Source: a candidate division SR1 bacterium Aalborg_AAW-1
Lineage (GTDB): Bacteria > Patescibacteriota > Gracilibacteria > Absconditabacterales > Absconditicoccaceae
DNA length: 64,000 bases
Assembly: GCA_001007975.1 (NCBI GenBank)
Contig: CP011268.1
Span: 620,001-684,000, forward strand
Direction: 5' to 3'
Positions 21,634-32,401 of this stretch are shown here, one piece after another (positions within the stretch are counted from its first letter, which is position 1; each line of letters starts with the position of its first letter). The notes below the pieces were generated by a model. That model ran no database searches and was not told the origin of the DNA. It was given only the letters and a program-made list of their open reading frames with translations. The translations under genes were made by a program, and so were the position numbers.

Positions 21634-22809
21634 ATGTTAGAAGATACCACACAAGCAATGCAATCATGATGAGCTTCTTTTACAGAAAATCAATGAAGTG
21701 TCCTATCTCATCAACAAGTTACAACACCTATTCAAGATGTGAGAGTAGATATCACTACTATTATTGAGATGGCGAATCAGAATGAGAAAGTTTCTGATAT
21801 CCATATATCGGCTGGTGATTATCTTTCATTTAGAATTACTGGTGATATTGTAAAGCAAACACAATATGGTAAAATATCTAGTGAGTTTATGGAGCTTTTC
21901 CTTAAACACCTGATGCAATCTGATACAGATAGAATTGCAAAATTTTGGTCTCAAAAAGATATGGATTTTGCCTATTTGTCCAAAGATGGTACTACCTATA
22001 GAGTAAATGCCTTTATGAAATTATGAAAAGTCGCTGTAGTGATGAGAAAAATTAATGCAACTGCTAGATCTATTGAATCATTAATGTATGAAGATATTGC
22101 TTGAAGTATTAAAAAACATATCTTGTCTCGTAAGACTTGATTGTTTCTTGTCTGTTGACCAACAGGATCTGGTAAATCAACATCATTAGTTGCTATGCTC
22201 CAATATCTTAATCAAACAACTAATGCACATATGATTACGATTGAAGACCCTATAGAATTTATTTTTAAAGCTGAAAAGTGCTTGATTTCTCAAAGAGAAT
22301 TGTGAGGTGATACTTGGTCATTTATTAATGCCCTAAGATCAGCAATGAGAGAAGATCCTAATATTGTCTTTGTTGGAGAAATTCGTGATACTGATACAGC
22401 TGAAGCTGCTCTCAATCTTGCAGAAACAGGACATATGGTATTTTCTACGCTGCATACTTCATCCGCAGCATCTACGATTAATAGATATCTCTCTCTTTTC
22501 CCTCCAGAAATTCAAAGTAATGTATCTGATAGATTATCAGATTCGTTAGCATGAGTACTTAGTCAGTATTTAGTAAAAAGTAAGGATGAAGCATCGAGAA
22601 TTTGATTATATGAATTAATGATTAATAATACAGCTGTAAGAAATAATATTAAAAAATGAGATATTAAAGGGATTGATAATATTATTGAAACATCTTCAAG
22701 CCATGGAATGATTTCTATGAAATCATACGCACAGAGATTGCTTTCTCAATGACTTATTTCTGAAGAAAGTGTACAGTGGTTATTCTTAAATACACAACAG
22801 ACAGATTAG
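21634..22809 (+). CDS. pilT: Type IV pilus retraction ATPase PilT
   Basis: 391 aa. Walker A CGPTGSGKST (first Gly is UGA at 22156), Asp box MITIEDPIEF, Walker B NIVFVGEIRDTDTAEAAL and His box GHMVFSTLHTSSA are all present, with the PilT-type AMREDPN. Hexameric ATPases of this family depolymerise type IV pili for twitching or attachment. Its own strong promoter precedes it, and three small genes, two of them pilin-like membrane proteins, follow on the same strand. Confidence 0.94.
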
Positions 22810-22884
22810 TAATTTATAGTTGTATTTAGTACTTATCCTCTTATTATATACGTATATATTTTAATATCTAATATTATTATTTTG

Positions 22885-23313
22885 ATGCCTACGGACTTTA
22901 TTACTGCAATGAATGCTGCTATTGAACAATACCTTCCTTCTGATCTCCATGATAAGGCGAAACAATTTACTATACCTATTGAGTTTATTGAAAAATTACC
23001 TGCTCTTGTTGTGCTCATTCTTAATTCAAGATCCATGAGTGATGCTTCAGAAAAACAAAGTTGGTTTAATCTTCTGCCTTTGATGACTGATGAACAGATT
23101 GCAAAACTGAATGATATTTTAACAAGAGAAAAAGAAAAACTTGAAGAAATTGAGAAAAAATATGAAGACAAAAAATTAGAGATTAAGAAAAAATATCTTA
23201 TGAAATGGCAAAATATGTGATATATTAAGAAAATGGAAGATATTAAAGCTCAAGAAGCTGGAGTTGCGATACAAGAACAACAAGAGGCTGATGCATTGCT
23301 TGATAATATTTAA
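22885..23313 (+). CDS. Hypothetical protein with C-terminal coiled coil
   Basis: 142 aa. A globular first half (ITAMNAAIEQYLPSDLHDKA, FIEKLPALVVLILN) is followed by a long charged coiled coil (DILTREKEKLEEIEKKYEDK) and an Ala/Gln-rich end. ATG at 22885 was preferred to the preceding TTG. Located between pilT and two pilin-like genes, so a role with the pilus or secretion machine is possible, but the family is unknown. Confidence 0.6.
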
Positions 23314-23326
23314 TTTTTGATTGGTT

Positions 23327-23788
23327 ATGAGAAAAAAAATTATATCTTTGTTGTTAGGAATATGGATAATATTACTTTCATGATTGCCATTAGTAACATT
23401 TGCACAAAATGATTTAATGGATACCATTTTTCAGCCATCAAGAAATTTAGATCATGTGATTAATATAGGAACAAATAAAAATGCTGTTGGTAATGAAATT
23501 TTTCGTGGCAGTACCTCACTAAGTTTTAGTGATTGATTTACGAATAATGCTCCTTTATTAGTAAGGATAACCCAAACACTTCTCAGATTAACTATTGCAC
23601 TGGCTGTGCCTGTGCTCATTTTTATTGGGGTAAAATTGATTAAGAGTGCTATGAATGGCGGAAAGGTTCAGGATGCTTTGAAAGAGATTTCTGGTGTTTT
23701 GATTGGTTTGGCTTTAGCGTTATCAGCTATGGGTATTATTTATTTGATACAGTCTATTGCTCTTCGTTCCTTAAGTGGAGTAGTATAA
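23327..23788 (+). CDS. VirB2/TrbC-like (Mbov_0395-type) pilin-like membrane protein
   Basis: 153 aa with a cleavable signal peptide (LPLVTFA|Q) and, in the C-terminal half, two hydrophobic helices separated by a short polar loop (LIKSAMNGGKVQDALKEI). This is the layout of VirB2-like conjugation pilins and of the Mbov_0395 family annotated in candidate-phyla genomes. Probably a subunit or membrane partner of a secretion or pilus apparatus; assigned by topology. Confidence 0.65.
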
Positions 23789-23807
23789 TTTATTATTTAG
23801 CGCTATC

Positions 23808-24173
23808 ATGATGAGTAAATATATATGAATACTATTTTCTTTTTTTATAATAGGATCGACTTCTGCTATTAGAATAACTGTACCACCAAGTGATGGTAAT
23901 AGAGATGTTGCTGTAACCTGACCTACACAGATAGAGTCTAATGGAGATTTAGTTCTGAATTATATTAAACTCATCAATGAATATCTCTGGATTGCTATGG
24001 TTGTGCTTTCATTTGCAGTGTTCATACGAATAGGTTTTAAGCTTTTTACCAATGAGGCAGGAACTGATGGAGCAAAAGATGTTCTTAAAAATGGTTTAAT
24101 TGCACTTTGAGCAGGTTTGATGATTATCTTATTCTCTTATACTATTGTGAGAGTGGTGATTAATATTATATAA
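23808..24173 (+). CDS. Second VirB2/TrbC-like pilin-like membrane protein
   Basis: 121 aa. A short signal peptide is followed by two hydrophobic helices around a polar loop (KLFTNEAGTDGAKDVLKNGL), the same arrangement as its upstream neighbour 19 bases away. The loop positions KxxxxxxGxxxxKDxLK match between the two, so they are likely ancient paralogs. Closed by a terminator. Confidence 0.62.
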
Positions 24174-24192
24174 TGTTTATATTTCTCAGCAT

Positions 24193-24217
24193 AAATACCT
24201 TCATTAAAGGTATTTTT
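24193..24217 (+). terminator. Terminator after the pilin-like genes
   Basis: AATACCTT/AAGGTATT stem and a short T-run. Confidence 0.75.
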
Positions 24218-24235
24218 TCTTATAGTGTTATTTTT

Positions 24236-26503
24236 TTATTGGGTTGGGATTAGGAATCTTTTATTATAATAGCTAATGTTTTTGAGGTATCATATGAATC
24301 GTATCTGATCTTCGTCGCTGAGAATATCAGTGATTGCCGTCAGGTCATTATTTTCTAATCGTGTATTCCAATTATTGAATCAGATATACATATAATCCTG
24401 ATTATCATCAAGCAGAGTTCGTAGTGTTAATAATTCACTATATTGTTCAAGGAGATGCTGTATGTGTGTGTGGAGAATGTGATGTGATGAATCGTTAGAG
24501 TGAAGAACAATCTTACAGTAAAGATCAATAAGTTCACTACTATGATAGTCTTTTTGATGTGATTGTTCACACGAGATGATATATTGAACATAGAGTAAAA
24601 ATCAAAAGAGTGTTTCTTTCACACCAGCAAAAAGAGATAATAATACAGGCGCATCATAATAATGGTGAATATGAGATTGTATAAGAAGATTATTATAACG
24701 ATGAATTAACCAAAAATCTATACAATACATACGGTCTTTGAGATTTATAATCTCTTGATCTGAAACAGCTTTTTGGATGTCTTCAATAATTTCTTCTTCA
24801 TGACCTATTTTCTTATAAGGTTCATATACACTAGCAATAATATCATGATGGGAATATTTTAATAATGTACTGATATCATCACCAAATACTGATTTAAAGG
24901 TATCAAGAATTTCAACTTTCTTAATAAAGAGTTTGATTTCGCTACGATTCAGATCTTGTAAAAGAATAGACCAATAGGATTCGTTAAGAAGTTGTATAAT
25001 AAAAAGATTAGAATCATGAGCAATAATTGATGCTTGAGATGGGAGTACAAAACTATCTTTCCCTGATCTTACATGATTGAAAATATACTGATAATAAAAG
25101 ACATTTTTTTCATATAATTTGAAATAATTAGCGTAGTACTGAACTGTCTCATGTTGTGAACCAAAAAGAGCATAACGTGTGAGTAGAGATCTTAATAATT
25201 TGGGTTTTTGTAATCTCAGATATCCGTTATCACCTCTTGCTAGCCAAAAACCACCAATAAAAGAAATATAAAAATTAATCAATTTATCAAATGTTATTGT
25301 TTGGATTTGAATATTCTTAGGAAGTGAATTCGTATCAATATGATCCGTTTCTGAAAGATATGATAAAAATTCATCAATAGATTCCTCAATATGTTCTCCC
25401 ATGAGAGGTGAAATTTGTTGTTTATTATTCGTAAATTCTTGAATTTTAACTTTAACGTATTGTTGGAGTCAGAAAAAGAAATCTTTTTTGATAGTAGAAA
25501 ATTGTATGCTCAATTCTATGAGTTCGTTGATTCTTGAACCATCATGAATAAAACTTTCAATAAGATCATGATGCTCATAAGGAGGATACATGGTTGCAAG
25601 AATATGCTGGGAAATAATTTTCCCTTCTCCGTCGCTAAATAAATATCTGATGAGAATATCGGCAGGTACAATGAGATCTATAATCTTTTTTTCTAAGGTA
25701 GAAAAATGTGGAGTCTGACATAATTCTTGGTACAGTTCGATATATTGTTTGCTTTGTTTTTCATGTGTCTTGTGTTGTAACTCTCCAGCAAGAAGCCAAG
25801 AAATAAGTTCTTTGTTATCATCATTGATGACATAAAAATATTCTGAAAGATGTTTGAAACTATGAAAGAGAGAGAAAATAATGTTGATATCATCAGTGAG
25901 TAAGAGTTTTATCCTCTGAAGATCTTTAGGTTTCAGTTCTTTACCTGTATTTTCAAACACCACTTCATAAAATGATCGAAAAAGTTTTACAAATCGATCA
26001 AACTGTTGCTTCTTGCTTTTTTTAGGAAAGACTTTAATTTTACTAACAAAAATGAAAACAAGAAAATAAATAGTATAAATAAAATGATTAAAGAGGATGT
26101 CGTCTTCGTCTTCAAATAACTGAATAGTTTGTGCAGCAAAAAACATCGATAATCATGTTGCAATGATGTTTGGACTATAGTTTTTATATCCTATAAAATT
26201 AGCGGAACTGTTGTAGGCATAGTAGATATCAATATTTTTGAGAGTAATAGTTGGGTCATCTCCAAATCCAATTTTCACATCGAAAGAATCTAAACTAATA
26301 TCAAACAAGTTTAACTTATAATGTTCTGCCATACGTCTGTTAATCAGTCAGAAAAATTGTTTTGAAGAGACAAAAGATACAAACATACTAGCTGGATTCA
26401 TGCCGATTTGCATCATAGCTTCCTTAGCAAAAAAAGAAGAAAGAATTTTCTTAAATAAGACCGTATGGTGATTGGGCTTTGAAGAGTTTTTTTTATTTGC
26501 CAT
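24236..26503 (-). CDS. Large hypothetical protein
   Basis: 755 aa assembled across four internal UGA-Gly codons. No signal peptide; one moderately hydrophobic stretch around residues 120-140 (FNHFIYTIYFLVFIFV). The rest is helical and charged, without recognisable catalytic motifs. Its ends are MANKKNSSKP and KRFLIPTQ. The start was set at the ATG giving MANKK because upstream codons overlap the rsmG promoter region. Family not recognised; length and low UGA use suggest a genuine cytoplasmic or membrane-associated protein. Confidence 0.65.
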
Positions 26504-26539
26504 AGATGAAGTAACTACTAAAGAGAACATATCTTATGC

Positions 26540-26568
26540 TTGAATGAGTATAGTTATTTGAGTATACT
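26540..26568 (+). promoter_or_regulatory. Promoter of rsmG that decides its start codon
   Basis: TTGAAT, 17 bases, TATACT. The predicted transcription start (about 26575) lies after a GTG at 26569, so translation must begin at the later ATG at 26602. Confidence 0.6.
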
Positions 26569-26601
26569 GTGCAAGATAAATTCTTTATTCGACACAAGAG
26601 T

Positions 26602-27183
26602 ATGAACGAACGAAAACCATTAATTGAGTTGTTTCTTGAAATTAACAGTCAGCTCAATCTTTCTGCTATCAGAGATGAAGAAGGGGTATACACTAAGCAT
26701 ATTATGGATTCTTTGGAATTGACGAAAGTATTGGATTTATCACAATATGGTACTCTTTGTGATGTCGGAACTGGTGGTGGATTCCCACTTCTTGCATTGT
26801 CGAAGTATAAAAACGATGAGGGTTTGAAATTACAACTTATAGGACTTGATGCTCGTCGCAAAAAAATAGATGCCATCAATCAGATGATAGAAAAGTTGGA
26901 ACTTCCTGACACGAAAGCAGTCCGATCGAGAGTAGAGGATCATAGACAGATGTATGATATTGTTACAGCTAGAGCTGTTGCTTATGCTGATAAGATTATC
27001 CAGCGATGTGTACCATTGTGCAAGAAATGATGAATTATCTGCTTATATAAGGAAGTAAAAGAAGAAGAGAGAGAAGATATCCTGAAGCAATGCAAAAAAT
27101 TCTCTCTCACAATAGAGAAAGAACATAAGTATAGATTGTTTGAGCAGGATATTGAGAGAGTTATTTATGTCTTGAGAAAATAG
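26602..27183 (+). CDS. rsmG: 16S rRNA (guanine-527-N7)-methyltransferase RsmG (GidB)
   Basis: 193 aa. The N-terminal LEINSQLNLSAIRDEEGVYTKHIMDSLE is the RsmG signature; the SAM-binding CDVGTGGGFPLLAL and the YDIVTARAVAYADKII follow in the usual order. Methylates G527 of 16S rRNA. The ATG at 26602 is used (see promoter note). One UGA-Gly near the C-terminus (KKGGIICLYK). Confidence 0.93.
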
Positions 27184-27188
27184 ATTGT

Positions 27189-27845
27189 TTACTGTCAGCT
27201 TATAAAACCATACATATCAATTACTTTTGCCTTTGAATATAGAAGTTGAGATTGCTTTGATGTTGTGAAATCAAATGTATAGAGAGAAATATTATCAAAA
27301 ATATTCTTATTGTTCTCATAAAAGTTTTTAATTTTAAGAAGAGATTCTTTATTAACACGATTGACTTTGAGACTTTTTTTAAAGTATTGATCATATGCTG
27401 GTATATTTGCAAATACTCACAACATGATTTTTGTAACTAATGTATCACTTGGATTGTATTCAACTCATAATGATTCGATTATGTTTTGTTTGCATTCTAA
27501 TAATATTTTTATATTCTCTTCATTATACTGATCTACATCGATTTCCCATAATATAGGACTCATTTCAGATATTGCTATAATTAATTTTTGGTAATGCTTT
27601 ACACTTTTCTCTAGTAAGAAAGAAGATCCTCTTAGCATTCATCGACTTGCTAGATAGAATCCTAATTGTAAACAGCTCATTTCAATATTCTCTTTGTTAG
27701 CTAATTCATGAAGTCTCTGTTCTTTATAAAATTTGTAAAAATAATTGTAGCAAAAATCAAATGATGCATATCTTTCATTAGGTTTTCTTCATTTATTCTT
27801 TGCGTTTCATTCTAGGAATTTATTGATTGATGTTTGGATACTCAT
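27189..27845 (-). CDS. Conserved-looking hypothetical protein
   Basis: 218 aa, soluble. Segments such as CLQLGFYLASRGMLRGSSFL, LWEIDVDQYNEENIKILLEC, TLVTKIMLGVFANIPAYD and KAKVIDMYGFISG give a strong impression of a widespread conserved family that I recall only as an uncharacterised protein found in diverse bacteria. No catalytic motif can be named. It overlaps nothing and stands convergent to rsmG, five bases beyond its stop. Confidence 0.65.
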
Positions 27846-27910
27846 GACAATCTTTAGTGAAGTAAATTTATTATTGTGGTGCTTACATTCTAGAAATTTC
27901 TCAGATATAT

Positions 27911-28741
27911 TTATCCAAAGGTATTACAAGCACTAAAACTTTGGGTGTTGTACCCTTTCATCAATCGTTCTTTTCTCTGTTCTGATGAGCCATGAGTTCG
28001 TGATTCTGGTTGGGTATATCCTGCGGTGGTTTCTTGAATATGATCATCACCTACAGATTCAGCTGCATCGATGGCTTCATAGAGATCATTAGGTTCTAAG
28101 ATGCCTTGTTCATTAATTTTTCCTATCCAGATTCACGCCAGACAGTCTGCTTGGAGTTCGAGTTTGATAGAGTCTTCATTATCTCTTTGATTGATTTGTT
28201 GGGTAATTCAGAGAAGTTGTTGGACATGATGTCCCACTTCGTGAGCTAAGACATACGCTTGTGCCAGATCTCCTCCTTGTGCTCCAAATCTTCTCGTCAG
28301 TTCTTCAAAAAACGTTTCATCCAGATAGATGGTCTGATCGAGTGGACAATAGTGAGGACCTACTTGTGATACAGCACCTCCACAAGCTGATTGTGTTCAT
28401 CATCTAAATAACACGAGAGTCGGATCTTGGTAGGTAATACCACTCTTTTTGAATAATTGTGTCCAAAGACTATTGAGTGATCCGATAACGGTAGATGCAA
28501 AGACTTCATATTCATCTTCACCATCATATACGGAAGGAGTATTGTCTTGTTGTTGGACGATAGGTGCTTGTTCTTGAAGATCTTGTCGTACTTGGAGTGC
28601 TTGTTCTGGACCGTTAAAATATCCTATTGCCAATACTAGAGCAATTCCAATAAGTCCTACTCATCCTATGCTTTGAACCATCTGAGTTCATCTTCTGTCT
28701 TCTACACGTCATCTTGTAGTAAGTTTATCTCGTAATGCCAT
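27911..28741 (-). CDS. Neutral zinc metallopeptidase, YpfJ family
   Basis: 276 aa. One N-terminal membrane anchor ([16 protein letters not shown]) after a basic stretch RDKLTTRGRVEDRRG typical of the family. The zinc motif HEVGHHVQ is followed by the third ligand region [15 protein letters not shown] and the C-terminal [15 protein letters not shown]. Function in the family is little known; an extracytoplasmic protease is inferred. A TATACT element lies just upstream on the minus strand. Confidence 0.92.
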
Positions 28742-28771
28742 GATGTATAGTATACTGATAAATAAGTTTGT

Positions 28772-29350
28772 TTAGTACTCTCCTGTACAACCTAGTGGAG
28801 GGATAGCGTATCATACATCATCACCCACTTTTACGCTTATAAGATTTCCACTAAATTCATAGTTTGTATACTCATCTTCAAGATTAGATATGCGATTAGG
28901 TCAAGCTGTTCGTATATTATCAACTCTAACACAAGGTGCAGAATATTCTCACTGATTTTCATTCAGGAGATAAGGAGATCATCGAGGATCAGTATTTAAT
29001 GATTTGAGAGATTCATTATATATACCTGCAGCTTGTTCTATTTTTCTAAGGCTTGATATCCATGTGGTCTTACAAGCATGAGTATTAGGTAAATCTGATA
29101 AACGTCCACTTACTGTTCTGCATGGTAATTCACTAGATATTGTTCCTGTGATGTCTTTGAGTGGTAATCAGGTATTTGTTTGTGCCATAAAAATAACAGC
29201 TTTAAGATCTTGAAAATCTTTTTGTACTTGTGTGTATCTCGCTTTGTCTTGTATTCATTTCACCCTAGGTATTAATGCTGATGATAAAATACCTATGATG
29301 ACGATTACAATAAGCATTTCTATAAGGGTGAATGCTTTATATATTTTCAT
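28772..29350 (-). CDS. Type IV pilin-like/pseudopilin protein
   Basis: 192 aa. Prepilin N-terminus KAFTLIEMLIVIVIIGILSS with a short basic leader and Glu five residues after the cleavage position, as required for pilin assembly, though the residue before Phe is Ala rather than Gly. The globular part has several Cys (about four) that could form disulfides and ends GCTGEY. Together with pilT in this window it supports a type IV pilus. It lies between mutS and the zinc peptidase and has its own promoter. Confidence 0.88.
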
Positions 29351-29381
29351 AGTGTGTGATGAAAATAAAACTTTTGTTAGA

Positions 29382-29409
29382 AGTATACTAATTTTCTTGT
29401 TTAATACAA
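29382..29409 (-). promoter_or_regulatory. Promoter of the pilin-like gene
   Basis: On the minus strand TTGTAT, 16 bases, TATACT, ending 32 bases before the ATG; it starts inside the short gap after mutS. Confidence 0.6.
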
Positions 29410-29416
29410 AGTTCTG

Positions 29417-32014
29417 TTAGCTCTTTAATTCCATTATCTTGATCAAAACTTGCATCGCTTGAATGGGTGTTATCGTATTGATATCTGTATTATCCAAAAT
29501 TCAGAGGATTTTTTGGGATTTATCATCTGCTTGTGACGTGGTTCCTATAAAAGATCAAAACAGATTTTCCTGATGCTGTGGATGTTGTGTTTGGTTTGTA
29601 TATCCAGAAAGATAGTATTTAGCTTGTTCTAAGATTTGCTTACTGATTCCAGCTAATCTCGCCACTTCTAATCCGTAGCTTTTCTCCATACCTCCAGGAA
29701 GTACTTTTTTAAGGAAAATAACTTCATGATCATTATCATAGACACCGACATGGAAGTTCTTGATACTTGTATAAGAATCTGCAAGAGTAATGAGTTCATG
29801 ATAGTGAGTAGCTACTAAGACATTACACTTCACTTGAGTTGCAAAATATTCTATAATAGCTCTTGTGATACTGAGTCCATCATAGGTACTTGTTCCTCTT
29901 CCAAGTTCATCAAAGATGACGAAACTATGTTTGGTAGCATTATTGATAATATTCGCTACTTCAATCATTTCGGTCATAAAGGTAGATTGGTTTTTGGCGA
30001 TAATATCTCCACTACCAACTCTTGCAAAAATTCCATCTACAAGTGCAATAGTAGCTTCACGTGCAGGTACAAAGAGTCCACAGTGCGCCATAAGTACAAT
30101 CAGAGCATGTTGCCTGAGAAAGGTTGATTTTCCACCCATATTAGGTCAGGTAATCAGATGGATTTCATTATGGATGATGAGATCATTGGGGATGAATGAT
30201 TCAGTTACTCATAATTGTGCTTCGATAATAGGATGTCTTGCTTGCATGATATGTGTTTCACCTTGTGATACTAGTGTAGGCTGTACATACTGATGTTGTT
30301 TGGCAAAAATACCCATACTCGTATAGATATCCAAATATGAGACAGCTTCCGCAAGTTGGGCAAGATGATGGTATTCGTTGGTTACTTCTGTTTGGAGTTC
30401 TTTGAGGAGTTCAAATTCTTGTTGAGCAAGCTTATCTTTTGCCCCAAGGAGTTCGTTCTGTAATTGATCAAGATAGGGTGTACTATATCTCTGTCCTGTC
30501 TTGAGTGTCTGTCTTCTTTCAAAATCAAAATATTCATCTCATTGTACTCTTTTTGATTCGAGAAGTTTGATATTTTTTGGTGTTACTTCAATAAGATATC
30601 ATTGGTTACTAACGAAGATTATCTTTACTTCAGTGCTATCAAGATGATTGATAAGTTGCTGATGATACTGGAGTAATATCTGATCAGTATGGTGCACAAG
30701 ATTTCTTAATTCATCAACACTTGTATCATATCAAGTACGGATATATTCACTTGTATTATTGGAAAGTTCATCGTCTGGTTTCAATATCTCTGTGAGACGA
30801 TCGTAGAGAGCAGTCAGATGTTTTATTTTTAATTCTTTGTCGATAGCTCTGAGTTCGCTTTGACATCATTGACCAGTACCACCATAGAGTAGTGTGTGGA
30901 GTGTAGTTCTCAGTCTTTGAAATGACTGGTAATGAGGGACTTTGTAGATCAGTCTGGTGAGTAGTCTAGGAATATCATATAATCATCCTAGGAGTCTACT
31001 GATTGCTTGTGCTTCATCGAATTCATCCATCCAGTATGCAATATGGAGTTGTCTTGCGAGGATCTGATCGCTATTTTTCAGTGGATGAGAGAGGAGGGAT
31101 TTGAGTAATTTGCTTCCTGAACTCGTTTGACAGGTATCAAGAATTCAAAAAAGAGAATACTGACTGTCTTGGTCGTATGAGGAACTAAAAAGTTCGAGAT
31201 TCTTAATCGTGACATCATCCAGGAGGACATAATCTCCAGGACGATAGAGACTAATACGATAGACGGTGCTAATATCTTGTTGTTGTGTTTTGTACAGATA
31301 GTGTAATAATAATGCAAATGCTATCGCTCTATGATCTGCAAGTGCTTGTCCAAAGCTACTTATCGACTGAATTCTCAGCATTGAGGTAATAAATTGTTCT
31401 GGATTATCTAACATATCTCGATAGGAGATGACAGTATTGGGTTGTGTTTTGAGAGATTCGGCAAGTTCTTTAATAAACGGAGATGTCTTGTGAAGAATGA
31501 TCTCTCTGGGATGGGTGAGGGTTATAACTTGATGCAGTTCTGTCAAGGTTGAACAACTATAACTTCGATATTCACCAGCGATAAAATCTCATCGAGCGAG
31601 ATGGTACAGTGTTGTATCTCCATAAGACTGATTCGATATACAGAGAATATGATTTTCGCTGGATTGTTTTTCATCGATATAGGTACCAGGAGTAATGATA
31701 GACGTGATAGCACGCTGTACAATCTGACCTGGTTTCGGTTCTGTCATCTGGTCAGCTATAGCTACTTTGTAGCCTGCTTTGATAAGTTTGGCGATGTATT
31801 TGTCGATACTATGGTATGGCATTCCAGCCATAGGGATAGGATTATCACTGGTTTTGTTTTTTGCAGTGAGGACAAGATCGAGGAGTTTACTACACAGCTG
31901 TGCATCTTCCCAGAATACCTCATAAAAATCACCCAAACGGAAAAAAAGAATACAGTCAGGGTTTTGCTGCTTAAGATCGACGTACTGTTGCATAGCAGGA
32001 GTGAGTTTGATCAT
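29417..32014 (-). CDS. mutS: DNA mismatch repair ATPase MutS
   Basis: 865 aa, normal for the family. The mismatch-contacting motif FFRLGDFYEVF is at residues ~24-34. The C-terminal ATPase has Walker A TGPNMGGKST, whose first Gly is UGA (30146-30148), Walker B FVIFDELGRGTSTYDG and the signature LVATHYHEL. Recognises mismatches in newly made DNA and recruits the repair machinery. No mutL is visible in the window. A TATACTAT element lies just upstream. Confidence 0.97.
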
Positions 32015-32073
32015 ATTCCACTGATAAACTGAATAGGAGTATAGTATATATTTACTACCTGAAAATCAAGAGT

Positions 32074-32163
32074 CAAAAAAAGCTCTTCGACTGAAGAGTA
32101 ATATATAATATGAATAATATTTTTAAATTAGGTATCTGTGGGATTTGAACCCACGGTTGTAAA
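32074..32163 (-). repeat. Left attachment-site-like repeat: displaced 3' end of tRNA-Cys with terminator
   Basis: 32130-32163 matches the 3' 34 bases of the tRNA-Cys gene at one mismatch (T-arm GTGGG/CCCAC intact), and 32081-32098 repeats its terminator hairpin (CTCTTC/GAAGAG). After 32163 the similarity ends abruptly, so this is not a complete tRNA. Confidence 0.85.
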
Positions 32164-32260
32164 AATTCTGAATCTGACTAAGGAACATAGATTTTCAAAA
32201 TATCTCTTTCATAGATCGGATCAATTGAAAATATATCATTAAAATCAGTACAACTTTACT

Positions 32261-32359
32261 TTATAAATCTAATTCTGTAAATCTATTTGTGGTGACATTG
32301 ATAAGGAATAATTGTTTTTCTTGTTTTGTAAAATCATTGATCATGAGGATAGTATCCAT
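32261..32359 (-). CDS. Possible 32-residue ORF beyond the copA terminator
   Basis: MDTILMINDF start, TNRFTELDL end. It lies in the 230 bases between the copA terminator and the left repeat, where no other coding signal is seen. No ribosome binding site is evident; it may be a remnant or chance. Confidence 0.2.
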   Translation of the reverse strand: MDTILMINDFTKQEKQLFLINVTTNRFTELDL

Positions 32360-32362
32360 GTA

Positions 32363-32392
32363 AAGAAAAACCTGTACCGAGATACAGGTTTT
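32363..32392 (-). terminator. Terminator of the copper operon
   Basis: AACCTGTA/TACAGGTT, 8 bp with a 6-base loop, followed on the minus strand by TTTTTCTTT. Confidence 0.8.
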
Positions 32393-32401
32393 CATTTTAA
32401 T

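Noticed and set aside
26569-26601. GTG start extending rsmG by 11 codons
   Set aside because: It directly follows the -10 element, before the predicted transcription start.
31601-32032. Plus-strand ORF of 143 codons
   Set aside because: Antisense shadow of the conserved N-terminus of mutS.
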